Below, one piece after another: positions 24,440 through 36,312 of a stretch of 64,000 nucleotides of DNA. The notes under the pieces are model-generated. The model saw only the letters and a list, made by a program, of their open reading frames with translations, was not told the DNA's origin and made no database searches. The translations under genes were made by a program, and so were the position numbers. Numbering within the stretch: the first letter of the stretch is position 1; each line of letters starts with the position of its first letter. The stretch comes from Cyrtodaria siliqua (taxonomy: Eukaryota > Mollusca > Bivalvia > Adapedonta > Hiatellidae): contig JAWPHD010001438.1 in NCBI GenBank assembly GCA_037043455.1, positions 186,001 through 250,000 on the forward strand, read 5' to 3'.

Positions 24440-25095
24440 CATAGTGCAGCTATATCATACCATCGAACATGTCTTGCAATGAGCAATATGTCCAGAACAT
24501 CGTTAGTGTCTTGCTATGGACAATGCCATCATAGTTTTATAAGTGTATCGCAATGGTCAATATGTTCAAAACATCATACTTGGTTGCAATGGTCAGTATG
24601 TCATACTTGGCTGCAATGGTCAGTTTGGTCAATATTATCATAGGATAACATTTTGAGTATCTTACGATGGTCAATATTTTCGTAACATCAGTACCATAAC
24701 AAGAACATTGTATTGCAGTTGTCAACGCTACCATAACAGCATTACGGTGTGTGGTGATCAGTTTGTCTATAACACCATGACTGTCTTGTGACGGTCAGTA
24801 TTTCCATAACATCATAATTGCATTGCAATGGTCAAGGGAACCATAACACCATGACTGTCTTGCAATGGTCAACATTTCCGTAACATCGTAAATCTCTTGC
24901 AATGGTCAAGGTAACCATACCATTCTGGCTGTCTCGCAATGGTCAATATTTCCATAACACCATGTCTTGCAATGGGACATGGTGACCATATCATCATAAC
25001 TTCTTGTCAAGATTATCATAACATCATCACTGTCTGGCGGTGGTCAACTTGTCCTCATAAACGTCTTGTAATTGTAATGGTCAATTAGACAAGCA
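24440..25095 (+). repeat. Degenerate satellite-like block
   Basis: The motif cttgcaatggtcaatatttc, followed by cataacatcata, recurs every 30 to 60 bp with heavy divergence. It is much older than the other minisatellites. Confidence 0.8.
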
Positions 25096-25227
25096 TGTAA
25101 ACTCGGTCGTGTGACTGACACTGGAACATGTGAATGACAAATCTTACACACCACTGGAATGTTACGTGGCACGTTTTTTCGTTTGTAACATCAGTAATAA
25201 AACATTCCTTCAGACCTCCCCCGTGGC

Positions 25228-25320
25228 TACTCCTCTACTACAAAAAAAAATCGACCATCACATATAACCTAAAATGTGATAAAAATGATGTAAAACACCA
25301 TTCAGACAAACAAACAAACC
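25228..25320 (+). mobile_element. SINE family A, 3' fragment
   Basis: Retains aaaaatcgaccatcacatat and taaaacaccattcagacaaa only. Confidence 0.75.
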
Positions 25321-25820
25321 ATGTTCGTGTTTCATGGCCAGGTGGGCCATGAATACTAACAGGAAGTAGGAATACAAAAGCAGTAGTGTTGAACAGGGTC
25401 ATCAATTATCCCCTATAGAATGGCAGAGGATACTCAATCCGGGTTCAGTCTACTTAAACTATAGTAAAATAATAGATTTTTGTTAATTGCTGACAGGAGG
25501 AATGTTTCCAGAACATGGGAGAGTCCACAAACAATTATTCTTTTTAATTTAAAATGTCACTTAATGATTTAAATCAATTAAGGATAATGCATCAGTGTAA
25601 TTGTCTTATAGGAAAATAGCTCTCCGCTTGAACAGATTACCACTGAGCGGTGGGGTAATAAGACATGCAAACACGTCTTTGTTTACGTACAGGTCATGGG
25701 TCCAAATGTTTCCATTGATATTTGCTAACATAGTGTATGCATTTCATCAAATATCCATTTAGAGTTCTTATAAATACAGCAACAAAATATAATAGAAATA
25801 TGACCATTTTCCCTCAACTT

Positions 25821-26120
25821 TAAAGGGTAATCTTGATTGTTGAAAAACTCGCGGTGTCCCGTTAGTTTTTCTACAACTTGCATTTCTGCAATTATTAACA
25901 TTAAGTATACGAATAAAACAAATTGCTTTTGCATATAACTAACTGTTGATAATATTGCACTAATCATATATTCAAACCTATGTTTCAAAAACTTAAAACT
26001 CAACATTGCATTTAATTATATGCAAGCAGCTTAAGTCAAAATGATTCTGAATAAACACACCGTGACGATAAGGTCAATGCTTGGTAAACTCTTCAAGATT
26101 GCCATGTGTCCCTTTAAAGG
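25821..26120 (-). mobile_element. TIR element family K copy
   Basis: Between ttaaagggtaatcttgattg and gattgccatgtgtcccttta. Body shares gtgtcccgttagtttttcta and aattatatgcaagcagctta with 9750-10100 in reverse. Confidence 0.7.
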
Positions 26121-26162
26121 GACTGGAGGCGATCTCGAAGAATAATGGGTGTCAATCCAAAT

Positions 26163-26402
26163 TCGAATTGAATTGAATGATGTTTAACGGCTCATCAACA
26201 CAGTATAGGTTATTTAGAGCCGTCCCAGAGAGAGGGGAAGGATACATAGGAATCCGGGAACCTGCCCTACTCCAAACTGAGTAAAACGGATGGCGGGACG
26301 TATAAAGTACTGACTTTAAACGAGGAAAATGGCCTGATCCGCCTCTTCCACAAAAAAACGTGCTAACATAAAGTAAAACATCATTCAAGCAAACACACAA
26401 AT
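26163..26402. mobile_element. Chimera of reverse SINE C and forward SINE A fragments
   Basis: 26163-26274 is SINE C in reverse (gaattgaattgaatgatgtt to cctgccctactc). It abuts a forward SINE A 3' part (cggatggcgggacgtataaa to catcattcaagcaaac) without spacer. Confidence 0.8.
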
Positions 26403-26483
26403 CATCATCATCCATGTTGGCCAGAATATGTATTATACGAAGCGGTGTTGGCAGTTAGTATTTATAATAAAATGAGGAGACAT

Positions 26484-26745
26484 CCGTGGTCGAGTGGTTA
26501 GATTCTGTGACTTGAAATCACTTGCCCCTCACCGCTGTGGGTTCGATACCCAATGAGCAAAGGAATCTATGTAATGAAGCTATCCAGCTGGCTTGCGGAA
26601 TGTAGGTGGTTCTACCCAGGTATCCGACCGTGCACGACAAGTGCTCGGAGGGGCACCTGGGGTCTTTCTCCACCAATTGAAGCTGGAAAGTCGCCATATG
26701 ACCTTAGCTGTTGGAGCGACTATAAAATCCACTTCTATTCAATTC
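26484..26745 (+). mobile_element. SINE family B, near full-length
   Basis: Head atccgtggtcgagtggttag, anticodon-like region gacttgaaatca as in tRNA-Ser(UGA), B box gggttcgatacc, body ctatccagctggcttgcgga, tail gctgttggagcgactataaa. Confidence 0.9.
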
Positions 26746-26983
26746 AAGAAAATGAGCCACCCAGTTTCTAAGATTTATAATATGTATTGTTTTAAGATAG
26801 TTAGTGTTAAAGTGACGCTAAATACATTCTTCGTGAAATATATAACAATAAAAGTCGACACTACAATCTAGAAGTTGACCGAGGTGATCTTCGCGTTTGT
26901 GTGTGCTTTCAAAATAGCGATATATAGAGTGCGTTTATACACAATTGGAACACGAAAACGTATACAGGGATCTGTCTCAACTA

Positions 26984-27441
26984 GGTCATATACCACTATT
27001 GCATTTCCCATAGGCCTCCATTATAGCCTTTTGGCCTACAACACCTATTCCTATATCGGAACGGATGAGAAAACCTAACTTTTTTTAAAGAGTTATCTTA
27101 GAGACACTAAAAAATGACCAGCAAATTGGGGGTAATCTGATGCTTTCAGCCTCTAAAATTTCACTGAAGGTGGCCACCCCACAGAATGGCAGTCAAGAAA
27201 TTTTACTTTTTGCAAATATTATCTCAGTACAATTGTACCCATGCAAATGCAAATGTCAGTCAAAATATCCTAAATCTACATGTTTTATGATGGAAATATA
27301 ATATTTTGATGTTTTATGGGGATTTGTTATGATTGGGGTAATTTAATCCAATCAGAATCTGCCTTACGATCTGACTATATGCCCTAACCCCTATACTTCT
27401 TTCAACCAATCAGAAGCCCCAAATCAATAGTGGTATCTGAC
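26984..27441. mobile_element. TIR element gtcatataccactattg
   Basis: Left end gtcatataccactattgc and right end caatagtggtatctgac form a 17-bp imperfect inverted repeat; the interior is non-coding. Confidence 0.7.
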
Positions 27442-27463
27442 CAACAGTGCATCATAAAGGTAC

Positions 27464-27751
27464 ACAAAAAACTCGCGGCGTCCCGTTTGTTTTACACATA
27501 ATGCACATTTGCTTAATCATTTATATTAATTACAGGAACAGTATTTAGGATTGTTTTTATGCAAATTACTACATTTTGATTATATTGCACTAATAATATA
27601 TTTAAACCTATGGTAGAATATGAAGAAAAATTGAAAAACAATTTTTTTATATGCAAGCATGTTTCAAGTTAAAATGATACTGGGTCAGTAAATCAAGATG
27701 GTAATTCTAATGCTTGGTAAATACTTCAATATTGTTATCTGTCCCTTTAAT
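27464..27751 (-). mobile_element. TIR element family K, partial copy
   Basis: Shares aaactcgcggcgtcccgttt, tgattatattgcactaataa and tgttatctgtcccttta with the copy at 25821. Confidence 0.65.
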
Positions 27752-28002
27752 ACATCATTAAGGCATACCATGTTTGTTCACTATCTTTTCCATCGGTGGA
27801 ATACATACACGAGCTGACCCCGCAAGTGACCCCCCAGACTGTACTCCTTTCAAATAACGATGGTAATTATACCATACCCATTTTCATGGCTGACAAAACA
27901 GCCAGGTACAGCTTTACGCTGAAAATTTAAAAATGAAATCAAAATAATTTCCCACGTCGCGGCAATGACTGTGCTACGTGTATCCCTATGCAGAGGCATT
28001 AA

Positions 28003-28682
28003 AGGCACAGATGGCAATCTTGAAGTGTTTATCAGCACTGAAGTTAGTGTCTCGATTTATATTTATCAAGTATCACTTTGACTGTTACAGGGAGTACATC
28101 AGGATTTTCGTGGAGGTCTAGGTGTCCGACTAAAAATTGACAAATATTAATATTTTCTATGCTAAATGTCCTAAAAATAATAAATGAGCCTAAAAATGAG
28201 CCCTTATTTGCAAAGAAATTCATTCTGCACAGTAATACGTGCTATCCTAGGTGACGCACCAGGGTTAATTTCAGCATTTTACGTCCGATTCCGTCCTAGC
28301 TATATGGTTTTTCAAAGTTTAGATAGTAACATAATGGTTTTAACATCATATTTTGATTGATATAAGTGTTTTATCATGAACTGGAACATTTTTATGATTT
28401 AAGGTGTTTCATGAAAAATCCTGATGTACCCCCTTTAACCTGCTTGCATATAATTAAATAAAAGTTTGAGTTTCTCCTTTTTTTTTTCATCTTATTCTAT
28501 CGTAGGTTTAACTATAGTATTGGGGCAATATAATCAACAGTTAATAATATACAAAAACAATTTGCTTTATTACATTCTTATAATTAATAGAAAACGATTG
28601 AATAAATGCAATTTATGCAAAAAAGCTAACGGGATGCCGTGAGCTTTTAAAAGCAATCAAGATTGCACTGAGTTCCTTTAAT
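28003..28682 (+). mobile_element. TIR element family K with a nested TIR element
   Basis: The outer ends are aaaggcacagatggcaatct and agattgcactgagttccttt. At 28090-28433 lies a second element with ends gggagtacatcaggattttc and gaaaaatcctgatgtacccc. The family K body resumes directly after it (aacctgcttgcatataatta). Confidence 0.75.
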
Positions 28683-30384
28683 TTAGCGTCGGTAGCATAC
28701 CATTAGTGAAATACGTTCCATTGAACTGCCAACCGTTATCCTCCATCATCGCAAATAGCCAATCAAAATTGGGCGAGCTACCTATTTCTCCAGTTCATCC
28801 TCGGGGACATGCAATCAAAACTGACGGTATGCTTTTGTTAAGCAAATTTTCTTGTGTAGTCTCCAATCTAAATTAAATTACAAACCTGGTCAAGTGGTTG
28901 ATTTCTATAAGAAGGCGTTTCAGATGTATTTGTCGTTTTATTCCCACGCTTCCTCCTTTTTGCTTCGTTTAGTTACTGTATATGTATCATCCCTAATTTG
29001 TCATGATGTGTTTTCCGTCTATCATGTAATTATGACATATCAATAATGCCTTGGTTGTTGTGGAGATGCACATGGTTGTGTTACGGCAAATGTAGGTGTC
29101 ATGGACAAGGCTTATTCGTGACACCAGGCGCGACACCAGCCGTTTCGGGCGCCACCTTATAATCTGGTAATCTGGAAACGTATGTAAAAGTATGTTTTTT
29201 CCGTAAAAGAAATAGATTTACGCCTTCTCTAAATGCCTTACGCCCTACTAAACATGTTTGAGTCTACGTAAAATCCAAAAAAAAAACATTTCAAATAAGC
29301 TGAAAACGTGTGTTTATGCGTTTTTTGTTTGTCAGTCATTCCCCAACCAAACATCCCACCCCGAAATCTTAGTCCTGTATCCCCCTTTGAGCACAAATTA
29401 GTGTGTGTTCTGAATTTTGTAAATTGATAAATTGAATATCCTTCTTTGGCTGTTCAGATCCAGCGATTTTGTAAAAAAATTAAAAATACAATTTTGACCG
29501 ATATTCTTCAATGCAAGACCAGTTGCATTCTTTGAACATAAGGACCGATTAAATTCGGTCCACACGTCCCATATTAGTACCTAATTGTAGGTGTACCAAA
29601 GCTTGTAGGCTATTGATATGAGGAGATAATGAGACAGGGGGATTAACGTAAGACGGCCGGATTAAGGCTAATCGTGCTATTAGGTTGTATGACCTAAATA
29701 ATGGTGCGTCAACCTGATAGTGTAAGGGTGTTAACAATGCATGCCTTGCAAATGTACAAATTTACAACAACAAAAAATGAATTGTTTGTTAAAGTCTCGT
29801 TAATTATCTTTAGTGTTTCGAGCCACCACCACCACCCCCACCCCCACCCCAGGAAGAGGGGACGGATACAAAGGACTCCGAGAACCGTGTCCATATGTAG
29901 CGCTGGTGAGGCTCCAACGATAACAGCTGTTGAGTGTGCAATATATGCTGTCACATGTAACTATGAGACAGGGATAATGTAATAATAATAATACAATATA
30001 CCCATCTAAAATATTCCACGTGTGGTTGTCGGGGTCAAAATACAACCACTGTAAATCCCGCTAGAAGCAAAGGGTTTGGATTCCTCCCCCTCCCCTCTCA
30101 CACACCCTTTGTTTATTTTGTCTTTTTTTTCATGCTCATTCAAGGTCTTCATCATCACACCGCGTGTGGAAACGTGGAAACGTGGCTCGCATTAATTAAG
30201 CGTTTTATAATTATTGTTTTAAATGTCAAACCTTGTTTTAACATTCCAAGTATGTCACGTGGGCGGGAACACAACACCTAAAACAATATATAATAAATTT
30301 CATGTCATATGTGTGTGTCTTAATATTTATCAAAACAAATAGTAAAAACAATAATAAATAAGCAAGATGATAATAACCCACTTA
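28683..30384. other. No gene seen
   Basis: A C-rich (ccaccaccccc)n stretch lies at about 29824-29853. The flanking ORFs at 29549-30045 are short, in conflicting frames, and not protein-like. Confidence 0.4.
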
Positions 30385-30490
30385 CATAAGTTATTTATCA
30401 CATAACTTGCGGTGTGGAAGTGTAATTAAGCCATAATATATAAATGTTATCATATTACACTAGTGTAATAAATATGCAAATGAAAGCCGA
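30385..30490 (+). repeat. Foldback element family G, end fragment
   Basis: Matches the outer end of 20196-20545 (tatttatcacataacttgcg, aatatgcaaatgaaagcc). Confidence 0.6.
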
Positions 30491-30642
30491 ATCATCGTTC
30501 AGTCTTTTCCGTTCAGTTCGGTGTGCATCGGAATTGCCTCGTGGACATCCGTAACCATGGTAACCGTTTAAAATATGGATTATGGAAATCAATGAGGTAG
30601 TTCCGTTGTTCGATGTACGGAGAAAGACCGAGTCAACATATA

Positions 30643-30708
30643 CGACGCTATCATACAAACATAGGGCGTCATCATACAAACATAGGGCGTCATCATACAA
30701 CAACGTTT
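30643..30708 (+). repeat. 22-bp tandem repeat, 3 copies
   Basis: The unit atcatacaaacatagggcgt plus c; copies are identical. Confidence 0.9.
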
Positions 30709-31174
30709 ATAATAATACATGTTCCTTATGAGGCTTTCTTCTGGAGTTATGTCACATTCGTGCCTATTTATTAATGAGTCTATTACACTCTGTTCGATAA
30801 AATTGATATAATACACAGCACAGTCTCACATCGTAAAGTTGTATTCTGAAAGTAGCTTCCCCACCTACAACAGACACAATTACGTGTCCGAGTATTAACT
30901 GGCATACCCCATCCAACCCCTTCTCCAAGAAGGGAAAACGGTGTTGGCTGGGTATTAAATAAAACCTAAATTTCGGCTTAAAAAGTTTTAATATTGTAAA
31001 ATTAAAACATTTAATAAGTAATTTTAAATAGGTTTTCGCATTTTTTCAGGAAAATATGTTTTTAAACGTGTTTTATTGTCGAAATATCCGTTATAAAATC
31101 ATGCTAATATAAGCTTCCTGTCGCTTAATGGAATTAAGGCGGGACCTCGTAATGACAATTTATAAAATATGTAT

Positions 31175-31445
31175 ACAATTCCTAAACCTACAGATGACGA
31201 GGTATATATATAACTTGCATATTTTGAGAATCCCGACTTTTAGACACGGTACCAGCCAAGACCCCGATACTACGTCGTCCATTTAATAGTTACGCTTATT
31301 CAATCACGGTTATTATAAAAACTCGTGAATACACCTCTTAATTTTAGTCGGCACATGTACATTATTAAATGACCTGAATACCTGGATAGAGTTTTGATTA
31401 ACAGTTCTGTAGTGTAATTGTTCCGTTATTTGGGGAGGAGTAGTT
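31175..31445 (-). repeat. Dispersed repeat family F, reverse copy
   Basis: Contains aattcctaaacctacagatg, atattttgagaatcccgact and tggatagagttttgattaac, in reverse order to the 12115 copy. A family G stem fragment (aatgctcggcatagcctcgc) follows at 31454-31545. Confidence 0.7.
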
Positions 31446-31937
31446 TCTTTAAAATAATATAATGCTCGGCATAGCCTCGCATAATATATTTGTAAGTCCA
31501 AGTCGTTCAATAAATTCAATATTAAACAGGCACTCATGCAAGATCTAAATATTGACACATTTGATAGGCAGGAAATAATAAGATGTATGCCTATGAACGA
31601 TCAAGGGTATGGAACAACTCAGACATAAGTATTTCATTTTATTACGCCACCTAGACAAAAAGGCTGCTCCGGCGCAATAAATGTGACATCTTAAACTATT
31701 CATTACTACTAGTGATGATCGATAAGACGCTGTCACGATGCGTCTGTATAACGCTCTTATAATGATCATTAGACACTGTCGTCGCTGTCATGACAATGAA
31801 AATATCACAAACTAAGCATGCATTGATACGATATATAGAGAATATTTAAAAAAAAGTTACTGACGTCTTGTATGTATACACGTATATGGTGTGTAAAGTC
31901 GATTATAACAATCTTTTAGTCATGGCACGACGGTACC

Positions 31938-32105
31938 GCTGGAGCTCGACTTGTAAGTGAGAAAGTGTTGATTCTTATGAATGCGGGTATTGAGTAATGG
32001 TTTTACCCAGGAAAAAATGGGTGGTCTGACCACCAAAAATAATCGACCCGTCAAACATAGCCTAAAATTTGCTGAAAATGACGTAAAACACCATTCAACC
32101 AATCA
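31938..32105 (+). mobile_element. SINE family A, 5'-truncated
   Basis: Begins ctggagctcgacttgtaagt; body and tail (acgtaaaacaccattcaacc) are intact. Confidence 0.85.
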
Positions 32106-32139
32106 CGACGGTGCATACTGGTTGCAGTTATCTCAATGC

Positions 32140-32765
32140 TTAAAGGCGCTAACCCACCAAATAAAGGCAAAATTACACTACAAAACCGTTTATCAAAAAT
32201 CTATCCAGGTGTTCAATATAATAAAGTATATTTGCTGGTTAAACGTATAGGGAGCCGTCCGTGGCCGAGTGGTTAACGTCTCTGACTTGAAATCACTTGC
32301 CCCTCACCGCTGTAGGTTCGATCCCTCAGGGGCCTAGGAATCTTTATGTGAGGAAGCTATCCAGCTGGCTTGCGGAACGTCGGTGGTTCTACCCAGGAGC
32401 ACGCCCGTGCACGAAAATTGCCCGGAGGGGCACCTGGGGTCTTCCTCCACCAATGGAAGCTGGAAAGTCGCAATATGACATTAGCTGTTAGTGCGACTAT
32501 AAAATCCAGTTCAATAAACGTATAGGATTATTTGCATGGGTTCCTAAAATACCCGTGATTGAATATGCGTAAAATGAATTATGAGTTGGTATCTCTTAAT
32601 TCGACGCTCCAGTTTTGGGGTTTGGCCTGGCTGGTCATTTATATTGTGTCGATAGAGTTTGGATTTTTAAACTATGTAAGTTATATATACTTCGTCATCA
32701 GTAGTTTTAGAAGCGGTGTACATGCAATGTAAACGATGGCTGTTGTAGGCGGGATAGCTTCTTTA
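32140..32765 (+). repeat. Dispersed repeat family F, split by a SINE
   Basis: The left part aacccaccaaataaaggcaa to 32251, then a SINE B insertion, then the right part from 32515 (taaacgtataggattatttg, aaaatacccgtgattgaata, tagttttagaagcggtgtac). Confidence 0.85.
32252..32514 (+). mobile_element. SINE family B, full-length with 12-bp target-site duplication
   Basis: Head gccgtccgtggccgagtggt, region gacttgaaatcac as in tRNA-Ser(UGA), B box aggttcgatccct, body gaggaagctatccagctggc, tail actataaaatccagttcaa. Perfect flanks taaacgtatagg at 32240-32251 and 32515-32526. Best-defined SINE insertion in the window. Confidence 0.95.
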
Positions 32766-32779
32766 CCTTTATTGTGCTG

Positions 32780-32890
32780 CTACACTGAAATACCGCGCCG
32801 TAAACATGAGACATGATACCCCACCCAGTCACATTATACTGACACCGGCCCAACCACAGCGCTTGATAAAAATGGTACCAGTAGCCCCTT
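32780..32890 (-). repeat. Family E repeat, reverse copy
   Basis: Reads tgctacactgaaataccgcg, acatgataccccacccagtc, acattatactgacaccggcc, the reverse of the copy near 8485. Confidence 0.7.
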
Positions 32891-33593
32891 TGCTTGATTA
32901 AGTATTGTGTGATCCGGACGATGTTGACATTTTGTACAGAGTTTGATATAGCACAGCTCTCTGAATATTAAATCATGTAAAGAACGCCGATAATAAATTT
33001 CAAATTCTTACAAATCCGTTACAATAACTAGACACAATCATCATATGTCTAAAGCACTCTACATTAATTAGAATCGAACGATAAAACAGCACAGAGATGC
33101 CCATTGTCCCTGGTGTATACCACTCGTCATACTGATCATGTTTTCATTGTGATGACGCGAGCATTATCTCACCTGTATTAATATTAAATTGATTGAGTAA
33201 CGACAACTCCACATTTAATCAGCATATGACTAACGGTGTTGTCGCCCTCTTACTACACTCAGTTTTACACTCGACAGTATTTAGGTATACAGGAAGTAAA
33301 TCACTGTGGTATTCATGCCTGGTGTATCGAAAGGAGTTCCCAAATATATAATCCCTAACTTGTTTTGCGATAAAAGGCATTTTTGAGTATTTATTGCCTG
33401 TTTTTCTGGCTGAATTGAATTTATTGACTTGTTTGTGAGAGCTAAGAACCATTTGCATGGTTGTATGATGATTTTATTTATCAACTTGAAAGTTTGGAAG
33501 TGAAAGTAGAACACATTTAAGAGACGCCGAATGAATGCAGTTTTTCACGGTGTCAACAAAGATCAGAATTATTTTTTTTATATGCCACATGAC

Positions 33594-33769
33594 TTATGTG
33601 AGGAAGCTATCCAGCTGGCTTTCGGAACGTCGGTGGTTCTACCCAGGTGCTCACCCGTGCACGAAAATTGCCCGGAGGGGCACCTGGGGTCTTCCTCCAT
33701 CAATGGAAGCTGGAAAGTCGCCATATGACCTTAGCTGTTGGTGCGACTATAAAATCCAATTCAATTCAG
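33594..33769 (+). mobile_element. SINE family B, 5'-truncated, with 11-bp target-site duplication
   Basis: Starts in the body (gtgaggaagctatccagctg) and ends ccaattcaattcag. Flanked by tgccacatgac at 33583-33593 and 33770-33780. Truncation with an intact duplication indicates incomplete reverse transcription at insertion. Confidence 0.92.
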
Positions 33770-33780
33770 TGCCACATGAC

Positions 33781-35674
33781 CCTTACTATTCTCAGCAGTT
33801 TTCTAGAGAGGAAGGTCTCATGAATAAGAACATGTAAGTGAATCTTAGTTTGAACTTCATTTTGAAAAATGGCCAACTAGAAAATTTGGAAAATATTGCA
33901 CAGGACTCAATGGGATTTGTTTTACTTCCGGTACACCTTTATGCAGACAGTCGGTGAGTCGGTACATACCAAAGAGTGAAATGGACGACCACATAGACCG
34001 GTTCTCTATTACATAAACGACTTTTAGTTGTGGCTAGACAACCATTTCAATGAACACAGGCGTTTGGCCACATCAAACGTTGACTTGAGCATGATCATGG
34101 GAATTTGTTTGTCGAGGGAAATGGGCCGGTATTGTAGACGTTAGTTGTCTTTTGTTGCTCTAGCTTCGGTCAAGCCATTTCGTATTACTAGTGTGTCTTT
34201 CTAGGTTTGTGTCTGTTTGGTACACCCTAGAACCTGGTTTAACCCCCCCAGCGACCTTTATTTTCCACTGACCGTTTCAAGGCGGTAGCCCTGATGTCAA
34301 CTCTTTTATGTTCGTGATTTCATGCCTTGCCTTTTATTCATCTTTGTAAGTATTGTTTGTTTCTACGTGTGTTTGTGGTTGACTGTTGTCCTTGAATGCT
34401 ACATTTCCTGTTCGACTTTTACATCTATGCTTTTATTCAAATATACATTATTCATCTTAGTGTTCTCTTATATCGCCTTGTAATGCTGTTTCGTTTGATA
34501 TATACTGTCTGTTGGTTATTTTATTACTAACGCTGTCCCGCTTAATTGTGCTGACGCTTTGATATCATAGAGTGAGGTTTAGTGAACCCTAGAACACCAC
34601 CTAGAACACCACCAGCGGCCATTTCGCCATTGTCCGTACCAATGGGTACTCCTGTTACCAATGCGGTACTCCTGTTGCCAACAATGTTATTGTTGTGTGT
34701 CTCGTCTTTTGCTTATATATATTTATTTGGTTACATGTAAATGTTGTTTTTTGTTTATTTTTATTTATATCTTTTTTTTACTTTTTTTTTTTGGTCGACT
34801 GCGTTCTGTGCATGCTATATTTCCTGTTTGACTTTGTTTCTATTTGCTTCACACAATCTTCATTCTTGATTCTTGTCCACGCTTTGAAATCTACATTTCC
34901 TGTTTGACTTTGTATCTTATTATCTTCACCCATTCATTCGTGTTCGCCATTTGAAGTTGTCAGTGACTCGTCTACTCATAAATATCAATGTACATGTATA
35001 TTTATCTTAGTCCATGGTCAGCTGTTTGTTTGTTTACTATTATGTGTTTATGTAATGTTACTGTACTTATGTTTATCTTTTCGCAGTCTGCCGTTATTAT
35101 ACGATTTTTCGTTTCTTGCAACATTTTCGAATATTACATTATTTCACTCCATGACATAGTTTTGTGTATTATATATAATGCACACTTAATTCCATATATA
35201 TATTCCAAGGAAATCCCAAGATATTTTGTAAAACAAAAAGTGCAGTTAGTTAGAGAAAGGACACAACTGTGATGTTGTAGACGTTTTAATCACAGTACAC
35301 GTTGTAACAAGAAATTCATAAATGCTGAAGTTACTCTTTGAAAAATTGAACCAGTTCAGTACTGTATTTAATGTTAAGTGATTGCAACATTTAAAGCCTA
35401 AGTTTGCTCACCTGCTTGAGCCAAATACGCATTCTGACGATAATAAAACTTTAAACGGGTAACCATTGATGTGTTCAGTGCTGTTTAAACCTTCTTTCTA
35501 AAAGGACAGGCCTAATGTCGCCCTGTACCATTCGATTAGCAGGCAGTAGCATATTAAACATACAATATATAGCGGAAATACGCACCCTGCGTTTTTTTTT
35601 CCTTTCAGTATACATTATTTCGTTTCTTGCGACAGCTTCGTGTATTACAATAATTCCTTTTTTTTTTGCATTCG
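33781..35674. other. No gene supported; T-rich repeat motifs
   Basis: Three related strings of tgctacatttcctgttcgac type occur near 34400, 34812 and 34890, with others near 20815 and 41065, so this may be the 3' part of an old retroelement. I looked here for the missing 5' exon of the SEA-mucin gene and found no convincing signal peptide with a phase-1 donor. Confidence 0.4.
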
Positions 35675-35914
35675 TTTCGTATATGACATTTAGCCTTGTT
35701 TCGTATATGACATTTAGCCTTGTTTCGTATATGACATTTAGCCTTGTTTCGTATATGACATTTAACCTTGTTTCGTATATGACATTTAGCCTTGTTTCGT
35801 ATATGACATTTAGCCTTGTTTCGTATATGACATTTAACCTTGTTTCGTATATGACATTTAACCTTGTTTCGTATATGACATTTAGCCTTGTTTCGTATAT
35901 GACATTTAGCCTTG
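35675..35914 (+). repeat. 24-bp minisatellite, 10 copies
   Basis: The unit tttcgtatatgacatttagc plus cttg repeats ten times; three copies have aacc for agcc. The 24-bp period keeps both strands open (YMTFSLVS on plus, ETRLNVIY on minus). It ends 285 bp before the first SEA exon. I do not regard either reading as a gene. Confidence 0.95.
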
Positions 35915-36006
35915 TTTTAATGCAGCAGCAAGCAGCATACTTCATAGTTTAAACTTATTTATTTTACATCGATTGTAACGAAAGCTCTTTGACTTATTTT
36001 AATCAT

Positions 36007-36155
36007 TCTCATTGTCTTCCTGGGTAGAACCAGTACTAAGCAATGCAGATAAAGTGTCTTGCTCAGGGATACAACGCATATGGTGGTGACGGGGATCGAA
36101 CCCATGACGTATCGAGCATGGGTCCAACGCTCTGCCTCTAAACTACAGCGTTCCA
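36007..36155 (-). mobile_element. SINE family D, reverse copy
   Basis: On the minus strand a tRNA-like A box (agtttagaggcagagcgttg) and B box (gggttcgatccccgtc) are followed by ccctgagcaagacactttat and ttgcttagtactggttctac. The 10243 copy shares the gagcaaga and tttagtactg blocks. Confidence 0.75.
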
Positions 36156-36199
36156 TAGTTCTTATTTCATTATATTTTAATATGTTTTATCATTTTCAG

Positions 36200-36312
36200 C
36201 ACTCTACCAAGACTTTACTGTGACGGCTATAGTAGACGTCACGTGGCATCAGGCATATTCCAATATGTTGTCCGGCAAGTCAAGATCTTTGAGCACAGAT
36301 CTCACAACATGG
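36200..36312 (+). CDS. SEA1, first exon (phase 1-0)
   Basis: The acceptor is ttttcag at 36199 and the donor gtaagt begins at 36313. Two bases complete an upstream codon, then 37 codons begin LYQDFTVTAIVDVTWHQAYS and end in TTW. The pattern Phe-x-Val-x-x-x-Val-x-Val-x-Trp-x-x-x-Tyr is the start of a SEA domain: first beta strand, then the conserved Trp and Tyr-Ser. Exon phase matches the first SEA exons at 42034 and 55557, but unlike them this exon has no Ser/Thr-rich leader. An upstream exon ending at phase 1, probably carrying the signal peptide, is needed; I could not find it in the preceding sequence. Confidence 0.75.

Noticed and set aside
29549..30045. Overlapping ORFs on both strands as a small gene pair
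   Set aside because: Conflicting frames over a C-rich simple repeat, without motifs or splice context.
34988..35272. Hydrophobic ORF as signal peptide or membrane exon of the mucin
   Set aside because: No phase-1 donor at a sensible point and the composition is that of AT-rich non-coding DNA.
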